Origin: Enoplolaimus lenunculus
Taxonomy: Eukaryota; Nematoda; Enoplea; Enoplida; Thoracostomopsidae
NCBI GenBank assembly: GCA_030248215.1
Contig: JASANG010000540.1
Coordinates: 186,001-250,000, forward strand
DNA: 64,000 nucleotides
Reading direction: 5' to 3'
Positions 32,001 through 42,800 of this stretch are shown here, in pieces (position 1 is the first letter of the stretch; every line of letters begins with the position of its first letter). Below the pieces are notes generated by a model that saw nothing but the letters and a program-made list of their open reading frames with translations, did not search any database and was not told the DNA's origin. Both the position numbers and the translations under genes were made by a program.

Positions 32001-33568
32001 AAAAAGTCGTACAACTCGAGGTGTATTAATAGATAGTAAAACACGCGAGCGGAGCGAGCGAGAATCACAACACTAATGCTAAATCTTTATGCAAAATAAT
32101 GACTTTGATTCCAGTTGAGCGAAGGTGATAGGTTGAGTAGGCCTCCGCTTTCGATCCGCCCATGGTGAGGTATAGCCAATCAGGAAGCTACACTAATATT
32201 TTAAGGAAAAGGTAATTTTATAGTCGGTAGCCTTTAATTGGTTAATTTTGTATAAGCATATCAACAAATCAAGTCAACCTCCTTTAGGTTGGTGATACGC
32301 CAAGCATAAGGGGGGCACACACACGGCTGGACTAAGTTTTTTAGGGACCAAGGCTAAAGTTGGCTCATGTATACAACAGGGCCGGAACGGTTTTTGGCCG
32401 AACTGTAATAGAGTAAACTTAAGCTTAAGACTACTTTCTTGCTTAGGCTTAGGCTTAGGCTTAGGCTTAGGCTTAGGCGTAGACTTAATAGGTATAGACT
32501 CATGCTTACGCTTAGGCTTAGGCTTAGGCTTAGGCTTAGAAATATGCTTATACTACTGTTCCGGCCCCGTTCTATACATTGGCCCTAAAGTTTTGCCCGT
32601 GTTACCATAAAACTCAACGGAAATTAAAACAATTATGCAGCGCATTTGGTGAGAAATAATCTAAGATATACCGTAAAAAGTAGTTATGGAAAGCACACTG
32701 ATTCTCACGAGAACTGGCAGAAAATACCCACGAAGCATAGCTACAAATCAGTGCAGAAGCACGCAGGGGTGTGGGATGCGCCAAGCTTTCAGAGTGTGTC
32801 CTCCACCGCAGAGATGATTCCAAAATCAATCAAACCAGGGAAAACGCGCAACACACACCAAGCCCATATACTTGCCACCCCTCTTGAATATTTCATTTCG
32901 GGAGTGTCAGATAATATATACGTCAAAATAAACATATTCGCGAGCGAAATGAACGAGAAACCAAATAAAATTTTAATTGTAAGCAAAAATTAAAAGTTTG
33001 ATGCAAAAACAATAGTTATTTTGAAATTTTATGAGAACTAAGACATGGCATATCTATGAGGGAACCCTGTTTGCGTAGTAACGGGGACAGATAAGCACGA
33101 CACTGGCGGCGATGCCGCTTTTTGATGTCAAATGTATCCAGTTGCATACTCTTGTGTCAGTAGCGGTTTACTCGCTAACGACGGCCAATGGTACTTTTAG
33201 GGTCGTAACAGTAGATTAAGCGTATTCCTAAGCCTAAGCCAAAACGTTGCAAAAGCGCATTCCTAAGCCTACAGCCTAAACGTTACAAAAGCGTATTCCT
33301 AAGCTTACAGCCTAAACGTTGCAAAAGCTTATTCCTAAGCCTACAGCCTAAATCTAAGCGCAAAAATGTAGTCTAGAATGTAAGCCTATTCTTTTACAGA
33401 CCACCCAGAAACCCGGACGGCCCTAAAAGTGACATGGACCCTGAAGACTATACTTACGACATTTTTCCAAAGTGTCTGTTTCATACGTTCTTCTACGTTT
33501 GTTTGCAGCGCATTTGATTTTGCAGTAAAACAGATTGCAAAGCAAACTAAAACCGTTAGTTTGAGCAT
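28910..33568 (-). CDS. Unrecognised secreted cysteine-rich protein, 5-6 exons (gene 3)
   Basis: Minus-strand exons 33568-33458, 31514-31377, 30998-30870, 30391-30255, 29612-29486 and tentatively 29026-28910 join in phase (0,0,0,2,0) into 252 codons. Exon 1 is a textbook signal peptide (MLKLTVLVCFAICFTAKSNA). The mature part is charged, probably mostly helical, and has at least 11 cysteines in small groups (NCNDEVNDCMEDVH, SSCEWHLAVKKC, SCWAEVGRKSVEC, NQCENFKEC), suggesting disulfide-linked helical repeats. All splice sites are GT/AG with good acceptor tracts. No family was recognised; the function is unknown. The gene is convergent with dystroglycan and upstream introns carry several MITEs. 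Confidence 0.75.
29240..29458 (-). repeat. TTAGGC hAT-type MITE
   Basis: Starts GGCCCAAGTAAAGATCATGG and ends GATCCTGTTGCATACACTG. Flanking 8-mers TAAATAGT and TAAATGAC partly match. It is in gene 3 intron 5. Confidence 0.75.
29486..29612 (-). CDS. Gene 3 exon 5
   Basis: Acceptor CATTACAG, donor ATG|GTAAGT; one base plus 42 codons. It encodes CAGIGEEPTDERLAKWYQAA and ends ETFDECM. Confidence 0.75.
29640..29812 (+). repeat. TTAGGC hAT-type MITE
   Basis: Starts GGGCAATGTATAAAACAGGG and ends CACTGATGTTTTTACATGGG, only 28 bp from gene 3 exon 5. Confidence 0.75.
29905..30080. repeat. ACACGTGCAAG MITE, diverged copy
   Basis: Starts AACCCTAATCACATGTGCAA, contains AAAACTTGCAGGTGC and ends ACGTGTATGTGTTAATAGGG. 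Confidence 0.65.
30255..30391 (-). CDS. Gene 3 exon 4
   Basis: Acceptor TCTTTTCAG, donor GA|GTAAAC, phase 0 to phase 2. It encodes FDEVEDLILERPHIRHHRAK and three cysteines. Without splicing the frame would stop at this donor. Confidence 0.72.
30415..30563. repeat. TACTGTAGTGACC MITE, partial copy
   Basis: Contains GTCCGCTTACGGACTCTTAT and ends CGGTTCACTACAGTA. Confidence 0.6.
30870..30998 (-). CDS. Gene 3 exon 3
   Basis: Acceptor CTTTTTCAG, donor GAA|GTAAGT, 43 codons, phase 0 at both ends. It encodes QCHKTHKHLYSDWFKSSC and KKCMGGE. Confidence 0.77.
31040..31206 (-). repeat. TTAGGC hAT-type MITE
   Basis: Starts GGCCCATGTAAAGATCAGCG and ends GCCGCTGTTGTTTTCATTGG. Confidence 0.75.
31304..31362. 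repeat. Solo TTAGGC array next to a splice donor
   Basis: About nine TTAGGC-like units lie 9 bp inside gene 3 intron 2, beside the exon 2 donor. No MITE terminal repeats were seen around it. Confidence 0.85.
31377..31514 (-). CDS. Gene 3 exon 2
   Basis: Acceptor TTTTTTTAG, donor AAG|GTTAGT, 46 codons, phase 0 at both ends. It has four cysteines: PEC, NCNDEVNDC and QRC. Confidence 0.77.
32352..32583 (-). repeat. TTAGGC hAT-type MITE with exact 8-bp target duplication
   Basis: CTAAAGTT occurs immediately before and after. Ends are GGCTCATGTATACAACAGGG and CCGTTCTATACATTGGCC. It holds the longest TTAGGC arrays in the window (about six and four perfect units). Confidence 0.92.
33184..33438 (+). 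repeat. TTAGGC hAT-type MITE, subfamily B, with an inner tandem repeat
   Basis: Starts GGCCAATGGTACTTTTAGGG and ends GGCCCTAAAAGTGACATGGA. It contains a 37-40 bp unit (GTTGCAAAAGCGTATTCC with AAGCCTACAGCCTAAAC) three to four times. Confidence 0.8.
33458..33568 (-). CDS. Gene 3 exon 1 (signal peptide)
   Basis: ATG at 33566-33568 with 37 codons and donor GTC|GTAAGT. The hydrophobic core LTVLVCFAICFTA is followed by a likely cleavage site SNA|LQ. The start is chosen because it opens directly into the signal peptide. Confidence 0.78.
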
Positions 33569-33690
33569 AATAACTGTATTTGCTAAAATGTTGTAAATTT
33601 TCTAAATTTGGCCAAAAACAAATATAATACAGGGTAAAGGAGAGTTTAAGAGAAGTTTGTTTTTATAATTTTGACCCATTTTCCTGCCTA

Positions 33691-33870
33691 TGTACAGACC
33701 AGGGTTGTAAAAGCAGCATAAGCATATTCATATGAGCCTAAGCTTAAGCCAAAGCCTAGGCGTTAGAATAAGCTTATGCGCAAGTCAAAGCGAAAAATTT
33801 AGTCTAATGCTTTAGCTTACTATTTGCATTCCCGCAGAAAACCTTTCCGCCCCTGATCTTTACATGGGCG
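33691..33870 (+). repeat. TTAGGC hAT-type MITE
   Basis: Starts CCTATGTACAGACCAGGG and ends CGCCCCTGATCTTTACATGG. Confidence 0.7.
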
Positions 33871-34134
33871 TCAAGTACAGCGTAACTGCTGGTTAACGAT
33901 TTTGTGCTACATTTTTGAACGTCAATTTATTGTTTTTCAATGAACGTACATTATATCCATGCACATGGAAACAGGAGTGTCCGGGATATCAGTCAACAAT
34001 CCTAAAACAGTGTTTGGGATGTTACTGATACCTGTAAAAGTCCGCTAAAACTAAAAGGTTTCCTGTGGGAATTTAAAATTTTTAACACAAAAATACGCTG
34101 GCGTTTTGTTTGCATCAGTCGCTAGATTTTTTAG

Positions 34135-34248
34135 CCCAAGTGTAATGATAAGCCTACGCCTAAACCTAAGCAAAAAATTAGTCACAAGCTTAAACACACT
34201 CTATTGCAGTTTCTGTAAAAAACGGTATGAACCTGATCTTTGCATTAA
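34135..34248 (+). repeat. TTAGGC hAT-type MITE, short
   Basis: Starts CCCAAGTGTAATGATAAGCC and ends GAACCTGATCTTTGCATTAA. Confidence 0.6.
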
Positions 34249-34599
34249 CTGCAATCCTTAGTTCAATGAAATCACTAAGGGTTTGCCTTCAGTTTGACGA
34301 ATTTTTATTTTTTGTCAGCATATTTAAAATTTAACTTGGTTTCAAACCAATCACTGACAATTATAGCAAAACCATTTCAAAATAACGACCCAAAAAATAA
34401 AACCAGTAACTTAAATAGACGCTTTCGTGAACTTTGGCATTTAAACGTACAAATAGTTTCTTTGAAGTATACAAACTTGTAATTTCTGGCAAACTGATAA
34501 GAAAAAGTGTATGCTTTTGTTGTAAATTCGCCGTAATCGTTGGTTTACTGCAAATGCTGGATCTTATAAAAACGTTAATGAACAGTGAATGATATATAC

Positions 34600-34636
34600 T
34601 GTAAATTCCAATGAGTTGATTAATCGTTACAGCGAG
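34600..34636. repeat. GAGTTGA hairpin MITE, end fragment
   Basis: Only ACTGTAAATTCCAATGAGTT and the next 17 bp survive, just left of the 34672 element. Confidence 0.6.
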
Positions 34637-34671
34637 AGGATTTCGGTAAACCAGTCGTAGTGGGACTACAT

Positions 34672-35606
34672 TTATTGAGCGAAGCTCGAACACGCGTATT
34701 AGCAATTAAGGTAATATGCAAATTAGTTATTAGCTAACTATTCATTTATCGGTTTTGGAGGTTTGTAAGCAATTCCCTCAGATTCCTTGCACCCAAAAAC
34801 CCTTCAGCCACCCTATAATTTTTGGAATAATTTAAAAAGTCCTAATTTTGTCTTGTCAATTAAGCTAATATGCAAATTAACTATTAGCTAACTCTTCAAT
34901 TATCGATGTTGGAGGTTTGTAAACAATTTATTCAGATTCCTCGCACCCAAAAACCTTCAGTGAACCCTAAAAATTATTGAAATAATTTAAAAAGTCATAG
35001 TTTTGCCTTGTTAATTAAGCTAATATGAAAATTAGGTATTAGCTAACTATTCAATTATCGGTTTTGGATGTTTGTAAACTATTTATTCAATTTCCATGCA
35101 CCTAAAAACCCTTTAGTGCTGAAATTATATTGCTTTTAACCTTAATAATTAGTGAAATATTGTAAAAAGTCCTAATTTAGGCTTATAACCTATACTAATA
35201 TGTAAATTATCTATTAGCTAACTGCTCAATCATCAGTTTTGGATGTTTGTAATCAGTGTACGCAGATTCTTCGCACCTAAAAACCCTTTAATGCTAAAAT
35301 TAGATTGCTTCTAACTGTAATAATTATTGAAATATTATGGAAAGTCCTAATTTAGGCTTAATTAATTATGCAAATTAGCCTGTAGCTACTAAACGGATTG
35401 CAATTTTAAAACCCCAATGCGAGGTTAACACCCCAGGATAATTGGCTTTCAAACAAAAAAGGTTTATCAAAATCGGTTCAGCCGTTCCTGATATTCTTTT
35501 CGGACGGACAGACGGACAGACGGATGGACGGACATCCACCTTTCGACCCCCAAGTACAAAACATAAAACGCTTCGCGAAACTCCGAGCTTCGCTCAATAA
35601 AAAAAT
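34672..35606. mobile_element. Non-autonomous element with GAGCGAAGCTCG inverted ends and five subrepeats
   Basis: Inverted ends TTTATTGAGCGAAGCTCG and CGAGCTTCGCTCAATAAA. The interior has five diverged tandem units of about 150-175 bp starting near 34707, 34859, 35012, 35190 and 35358, each with TAATATGCAAATTA, TAGCTAACT and TTTGGAGGTTTGTAA-like blocks. One side ends in AAAATCGGTTCAGCCGTTCC followed by GACGGACAGACGG, a motif seen in invertebrate mobile elements. No coding sequence was found. Confidence 0.75.
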
Positions 35607-35735
35607 AACTCAGCCTGAAGATATGAAAACTTGCAAACGTCGGCAGTCTTTTATCAAGCATAACCTATAACTTATCAGTTTAGCCAATGATGATATTATC
35701 ATACCTTTGAATTAATTCGTAGCGTATATTCATTA

Positions 35736-35985
35736 CACTGTTCATTCCAATGAGTTAATAAATCAACACAGAGGGCGAATTAGTCATTTCTGGTTATTTC
35801 AGAGTTAATAATGATAATAAACATCAGCTTGCTCTGAGGTGATTTAATTCCGGGTAAGTTGATTAATTAACTCAGAATGAGCTCAATCAATTCAGAATTC
35901 TGTGTTCTGTAAGACCTAATTCAGAGCTCACGCTTCTAGTGAGTCCAGCTTACTGAGTTAAATCAACTCACTGGAACTTACAACG
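35736..35985. repeat. GAGTTGA hairpin MITE, copy 4
   Basis: Follows TA, starts CACTGTTCATTCCAATGAG and ends CTGGAACTTACAACG. It is diverged. Confidence 0.75.
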
Positions 35986-36261
35986 AATGAGCAAGCTTCC
36001 GCTGCAAGAAACATTCATGCGTAATGAAGGATTTACTCGAAATGTCTTGACTTGAAACTCTTTGATACAGACACAGTTTCAATTTAGGGCTCAAAAATGT
36101 AAAACGAGTCTCGGCATCGCCGCCTAAGACTACAAAATATCCAACTAATCTGATAGTTCACTTAAAGCTTTTTCAATAAATGCAATGAATCTGAATTATT
36201 TAATACCGCGCTAAACAAAACAGTTTCCGAGTGCCAATCAAAATGCAGGTACAAGAAATTC

Positions 36262-36432
36262 AAGCCACTTGCAACTGCGTTCACAGGTGCGGATTAATTT
36301 ATATAGCATGAATTTCAGTGAATAATTTGCAGATGCGAGAACTTCAAAGCTGTTTTGTGACCGAACTTGTACATGCAAACTGCACATGCAAATGTTTGTT
36401 GTAAAAACTTGCACGTCTGAATAAGGCTTTAT
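36262..36432. repeat. ACACGTGCAAG MITE, diverged copy
   Basis: Contains GAACTTCAAAGCTG and ends TAAAAACTTGCACGTCTGAA. It starts 57 bp after the cadherin stop codon. Confidence 0.65.
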
Positions 36433-36488
36433 ATACTTGAAACAAATCCTTTCACCAGCTTGTCACATTTATACTACAGTAAAGAAAC

Positions 36489-36847
36489 TTATAACTCAGT
36501 TGACTTAAACTCTTGAAGATTCAACCCTCGTTGAGTTGTTAGTTTGTTGAAATCAAAATTATCAGAAAATGTTAAATTTTTCAAACTGTAAGTATCATAG
36601 AATCCTCGATTCGAAGATGCCGCAGGCAGTGACGCTTTGATATGTTGTTGCTGTTCGACCTGAGTCGATGTAGAGACAGGTATGAGGGTAGCAGAGCAAG
36701 GCGGCTTTGACCGCTCGTTTCGGGCAGGTGGGTCTTCTGGAACAAATGAACGCGGCCGCGGCGGAAGTCTGGACGTGGTGGGATCGTGTTTTGGAGCCAT
36801 CTGCACGTCTGGAGTCGTTGGCGTGCCGTATACTGGTATTGTGCTGG
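36489..36847 (-). CDS. Cadherin last exon (cytoplasmic tail, STEL end)
   Basis: Acceptor TTCATCAG before 36847 fits phase 1; stop TAA at 36489-36491. The tail is proline- and serine-rich (RLPPRPRSFVPEDPP). Another acceptor 20-30 bp upstream (ATATTTTAG) would give the wrong phase, so the nearer one is preferred. Confidence 0.82.
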
Positions 36848-39800
36848 CTGATGAAATGAGGGAAGGTCTAAAATATTTAAGACAATTTTGTTTCTTATTT
36901 TATTAGCACAGTTTGAGGGTAAATTTTTCAATTCTTGTCAAAGTGCAAGTAATTGAACAATTTTACGTCGCTAACATCTCAAAGCATGTGTAGCAGCAGT
37001 AAAACATGGAAGAACCAAGATACGTGTGTACATATGTGGATGTTCTTAAACGGCAGAAAAGCGAAACAACTCAGCAGTTAATTGTGAGGCTGTCTAACTC
37101 AGTGGTAGCGCGCTAGACTGAAAATCTGTCAACCATGGGTTATGGTCTCGAAACCTCGTAAGAACACCCCTCACTTTTAGCTGCAAGCACTCAGAACGAT
37201 AAACCATTGTACCCTAGTTTAACCAACTTATAACAGCAGTGTAGCAGATCAATGTGTTCCGTAGACTGTAAGAGTTTGAAAAGATTACAAAAATTGAAGC
37301 TGGAAAATGTATTTAATTGTATAATGGATAACCGTGCATTCGTCAACAAACATTTGTAAATTAGTATTAATTGTCAAAATATACGCATAAGTTGCAAACA
37401 TTACGTATGCAGGGTGTTCCAGCTTTAATAGCAATAGCGCAAACTTCATTTTGTAATACTTCAATATTTATTATTTAAAAATTTACTATCTCTAGCTATA
37501 AATTTTTGCAAATCATCGCTTGCAGACAACTTTAACAAAATCAATGTTTTCAAACAGGTCTCAGGCTACGAGTCAAAACTTTGCAATTACATTAACTGCA
37601 ACATTTTCTTAATCAAGTACATAAAGATAATGTTTACAGATTGCTAATTGTAACTGCAAACAAGATTAATACGGCTCCTGCACACTTCTAAGTTCTAACA
37701 CATTTATGGTTAAAGCTTAAGATCAGGCTTATGCTCTCAAGCTTTTGCTTAAATAAAGCCATAAACACAAGCTTAGGCTAAGGCTGAGGTTAAGTAAGCC
37801 TATTTATGTCGCAGCCTGAATCGATTAAGCCTAAACCAGCGGGGAAAAAGAGTCGATTAATACTTTACCCTTTGATTTCACTTGATTTGCCACCAGTTTC
37901 CGACGATAAACCGCTGTTAGTGGTGGTGTTCCATGTTGTGATGCCTGCAAACTAAGCAACACAGTCGAAGCGGCTAAGTGCATATACTGCTAAAAGTCAG
38001 CAGACATCTTCATTTAAGTGAATACAGCTAAAACCAATGGTGTAGCTAAGAATTCAGTTCGTTGGGGCATAATTTTATGTACAAAATTGTCGCTTTTGGA
38101 TCCAGAAGGTTATCCTGTCAAAAATCCTTTTTTTCTTGTCCATACCATTTGGAGATATATCTCTTTCATCCCTCCTAGTGGATACGTCCGTAGCTATACA
38201 TTAAGCAATCGTTTAAAGTGTCTTAATATTTCAACTTCTTGATAAAAGTTAAAAGTCACTCTATCAACCCCAATAGTAAATTAATTTTCGAAACCTAAGC
38301 TCAGTTGCGGAGCAGACAGAATTGGGGGCTACACCAAACTCGCGAGCGAAACGAGCGATAAGCCAGACACATTTTAAAACTTAGGCGGTTTTTGTTTCAA
38401 CCGGTTAGGGTGGGGGCCCTTTAGGGGTGGCACCCTGTACCCAAATGGGGTGGTATGGGGGTTGGCTGCTCCGACCGTACCTAAGCTTAGCCTAATACTG
38501 AGGCGTAGAATTAGGCATAGTGTCTATCTGACCCCTAAACTAAAGCAACAGCGTAAGCTTAAGCCTCAGCTTACTTTATTAATTTATGCGTAAGGACAAA
38601 CTTATGTGAATAGAAAAAACTAAACGAATATCCAGCGATGCAATAATGCGGTTTTTGTTTCAACCGGTTAGGGTGGGGGCCCTTTAGGGGTGGCACCCTG
38701 TACCCAAATGGGGTGGTATGGGGGTTGGCTGCTCCGACCGTACCTAAGCTTAGCCTAATACTGAGGCGTAGAATTAGGCATAGTGTCTATCTGACCCCTA
38801 AACTAAAGCAACAGCGTAAGCTTAAGCCTCAGCTTATTTTATTAATTTATGCGTAAGGACAAACTTATGTGAATAGAAAAAACTAAACGAATATCCAGCG
38901 ATGCAATAATTGCACGTAATGTTGGGTTGCTATTTTCTCAACATGTGTCAAAAGCCTGCGTCGAGTTTTGAAACATACTTGCCCAACTTCATGATTTTTA
39001 TACTCAAAAATATCAACACATCGACAACTAATTTCAAACTAATGATAGATGCTGTGATTATTCAAACGGCCAATGTTACTTTAAGGGGGCGTAACAGTGG
39101 ATTAAGCGTATTCCTAAGCCTAAGCGTTGCAAAATGAGTTCCTAAGCCTAAGCCTAAGCCTAAACCTAAGCCTAAGCAGAAAAAATGTAATCTAGAGTCT
39201 AATCCTACTCTTACATGGACCCACCAGAAACCTAAACGCCCCTTAAAGTAGCATGGTCCATTCAAGCTATAGTTTTTTAAAACCTAAGCTCGTATTCTCA
39301 AATGTGTGTAGCACCAGTTAGCAGTTGGTGATAGGTCTAGTAACTTTCGAACCAGGGAATGGTGAGGTTTGAAATTCAGCACATTTATCGCATTCGATTT
39401 ACTTTACTTCCGTGCAAATCTTAAGATCTACAATTGCAGCAGTTCGGTAGTTTGAAAACCTATTGCTAACTGGTAATAGGTGCTATATGCATTCGAGAAT
39501 ATGGGCCCGTCTCGTATTCTCAAAAGTGTATATATAGCAACTGCCAACGGTTGGTGATGCGTTTTGTATAGCATTCGAACCAACGAATGAGGGTGTTAGA
39601 AATTTAGTGTATTTTTTGCATTTGATTTGTCCTACTTCTGTGCCATTTTTGAGATCAGCAATTGCAGAAGTTAGGCGAATTTAAAATCCATCGTTAACTG
39701 GTGATAGGTGCTACACACTAGGGTTCTATTCCGGTTGAAATTCCGGCAGCAGTTATGCTCCGATTCCGACCAAATTTTATTCCTACGCCGGAATTCCGAC

Positions 39801-42800
39801 TTTTTCGGTATTATCTCAACTGCCTTAGCATGTTGAGTTAAAGAGCTTGCGAACAATACTTCAACAAAAATGTTTTTTGTGTTACTTACTTTAATAAAAT
39901 GAAATCTAGTCCTAGCAGTTTCAATTCCGGTTCCGACCAAACAATTGAACTCCAAATTTCATTTCAGTTGTAACCCTGTACTGATTTGAGAATACGGTCA
40001 CTTACCAAAGGCGTTCGCAGCGTTTAATTTTGTTCTAAACGTCGAGCGTTGTCGTTGCCAAATTACAACGATTGCAGTTAGCAATAGCAACAAAACACCT
40101 GTTGTAATTCCAAACGCGGAATATAACTTTGATTTGTCTATTTTAGATAACTTTCCCGTAGAAGTTGTCGTGCTTGTTGTGGAATGATTTTGAAGCACCG
40201 CATGTTTTAGCTTAAGCTGTTCTACGAGATGCTTTCTCAGACGGCGTTGTTTAAACGTTGTTGGATGCCGAAGATTTCTAAAATTGTCAACAATCATGAG
40301 ATTGGTGCGTGTAGTCAAAAGTCAACAGGTATCGATTGTAAAAACTACTATTCATTTTTGGGGCTGTAACAGTTGATTAAGCATATTCCTAAACCGTTAG
40401 CTTAAGCATATTTCTAAACCTAAGCGTTAAAAACGTTAACCTAAGCGCTGAACAATGTGCATTCCTAAACCAAGCATAAACAAAAAATGTAGGCTACTAC
40501 CTAAGCTTACTCTTTTACAGACCCACCAAAAGCCGGGACGGTCCTAAAAGTAACATGGGCCAAGGTAGGAGTACTTTCCCTTTAAATTTCAAGATGCAGC
40601 CATCTGAAAACCACATTTCTAGCTTAACTAAACTTGACTATTATATATTAACTGAAGTAAAACTTAAATGGTTGGACGGGCTGATCAAACCACAATTTTA
40701 AGTTTTAGTTATACTCTTAAGTTTAACACGAGTTTAACTAAACTTATTTGTAGCTAAAGTGGCAAGTGCAGCCCAGAAATGTTGTATATATAAGAGTTCA
40801 TTAAGTTTACCTTAAATTGAAAATATGGAAGGTTTTAAATGAGATTAAGCGTAATCCTACCTGTTAATTTTGTTAATCTAGAAAGTTAGTTTAATACTGC
40901 TGGCTTACCTTAAGCTTAATTCAAGTTAGTTTAAGCTTTTACAGAGTAGCGTTACAAATTTGAGAATAAACTGGAGATTTAAATAAAGTGTCACATGAAA
41001 ACTGAATAAATAGTTCGCAACGCACAAACGCATACGTAATCGATGTTATCAAATATTTTAAATTTAAAATCATATGGGATATTACATTAAAAATACAAAT
41101 AAATGTTTGTTGTTTACGTTGTTGACATTGAAATTTCAAACAACACCGTTCAATTAAATTGCTTGCATAATATAGGTCACATTCTCAAACATGTGTAGCA
41201 GCTATCACCAATTAGCAATAGGTTTTCTAACAAGCGAACTACGGTAGCAAATGAATGACAAACTGGACTCACAAGTAAAGCCTGTCAGAACTGAACGGGG
41301 ACGACCCCTTTTCCCAAAGCACTGCGAATATAATTGGTTTTCCCCTTAATTTCTTTCTCCGTAAGATATGGCCACGCCGGGAATCGAACCTCGGACTTAT
41401 CGCTCTCAAGTCAAGCGCGCTACCCATTACACCACGCGGCCGATATCATAATTTTCTCTAGTGCTAATGTGCACGAGTATGTATGGGTCTTAACATTGCA
41501 CACTATGCATATACACAAGCTACACCGCATATACCCACATAGCTAATCGGATTGAATAATGCTCAAAATGTTGCATTTTGTTATTGGCTGGTTCAGAATT
41601 TGCGGTGTTTTCTGCTATTCCTCCCAGCCCACGTTTGCGAAAAGTGGTCGGATTTTGAAAATTTTTGCATATTTGAGATTCGCTACATTCATTTTAGAAT
41701 ATGGGTATTTTAAAAATGATCAATCCAGCATGTATATAATTTACATACTTCAATAGACGTTTTTGCGCTGCTGTTCTGTTGACACTTCGATCATTCAGAA
41801 AATGAACGCAAGTTTTAGTTGTTGAGGTAAACGCTCTTGATCCAGGAATGAATTTGTGATTGTGCACTGGAGTAACATTTGTTATTGTCACATTTGCCTT
41901 TGATATTGCTGATAATAGTCTAAAAGGTTTTCACCGACTCAACAATTCGTCACCCATCGTTATGGTTATGCTTAGGCTTAGGCTTAGCATTACACTTACA
42001 ATTATGCTTGTTTGCGTTTACTCACTGGCCTTAAGACACTCTTGGGCAACAAGTCGGCCGACGTACTGTCGTAGATTCAGTCTAAAATAACTCGACCAGG
42101 GTGCATTTAGGTTAGTTTTAAACCTTTTCTTTAAACGTAAACTTTTTGTAACTTTTAGGCAAAATTGGGTATTAACGATCTTGAACCAGTTGCACCAGAA
42201 AGCTTATGACTCCTGTATAATTTCACTAGTAATACTGTGAAAAAACTATAGCTAAATCAGGAAATAGGGGATTGATTCATTGTGAGAATAGAGCCGTCTG
42301 CAATTGTCAAGCCAGGCAAAAGCTATAGCTACCGAAAAGAGCAACTGAATTCATAATATACCTGTTTATTTTTGAAAATTGTCTCCAAATCTGGTCTTCG
42401 GACGCTTCCCACACAATTTCCAATTCTGGATAATTGGCAACAGCAATTTCAATCTTAAATGTGAATATCTACTCTCTAAAAACTTAAACTTAAATTACGG
42501 ATTAACTAAACTTGAATATGAGTTTAGGTAAAACTTAAATGGCTGGACGGACTAAATAAACTAGAATTTTAAGTTCAACTTAAACTAACATGTTTTTAAG
42601 CTTAGGGCGAGTTTTAGCTAACCTTATTTTTGGTTTAAGGTATAACTGCTGTGCAGAAACTGTCGTTTTTAGAATTCGTTAGGTTTATATTAAACTAATA
42701 CTATGCCAGATTTCAAATGGGTTTAAGCGTAACCTTACCAGTTTAGTTAATCTAGAAAGTTAATTTAATACTGGTTAATTAGCTTAAGCTTAGTAGCATT

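Larger units (their letters stand above)
33569..36488. other. Spacer between gene 3 and the cadherin 3' end
   Basis: Filled by TTAGGC MITEs, the GAGCGAAGCTCG element with subrepeats, a GAGTTGA MITE and an ACACGTGCAAG copy. No exon was recognised. 33871-34130 and 34250-34600 hold nothing I can name. Confidence 0.6.

Noticed and set aside
32437-32545. TTAGGC arrays as evidence of a chromosome end
   Set aside because: Arrays are short, in both orientations, and lie inside MITEs with 8-bp target duplications.
36848-36876. Acceptor ATATTTTAG upstream of the last cadherin exon
   Set aside because: It gives the wrong phase and an Arg/Gln-rich frame without the STEL ending.
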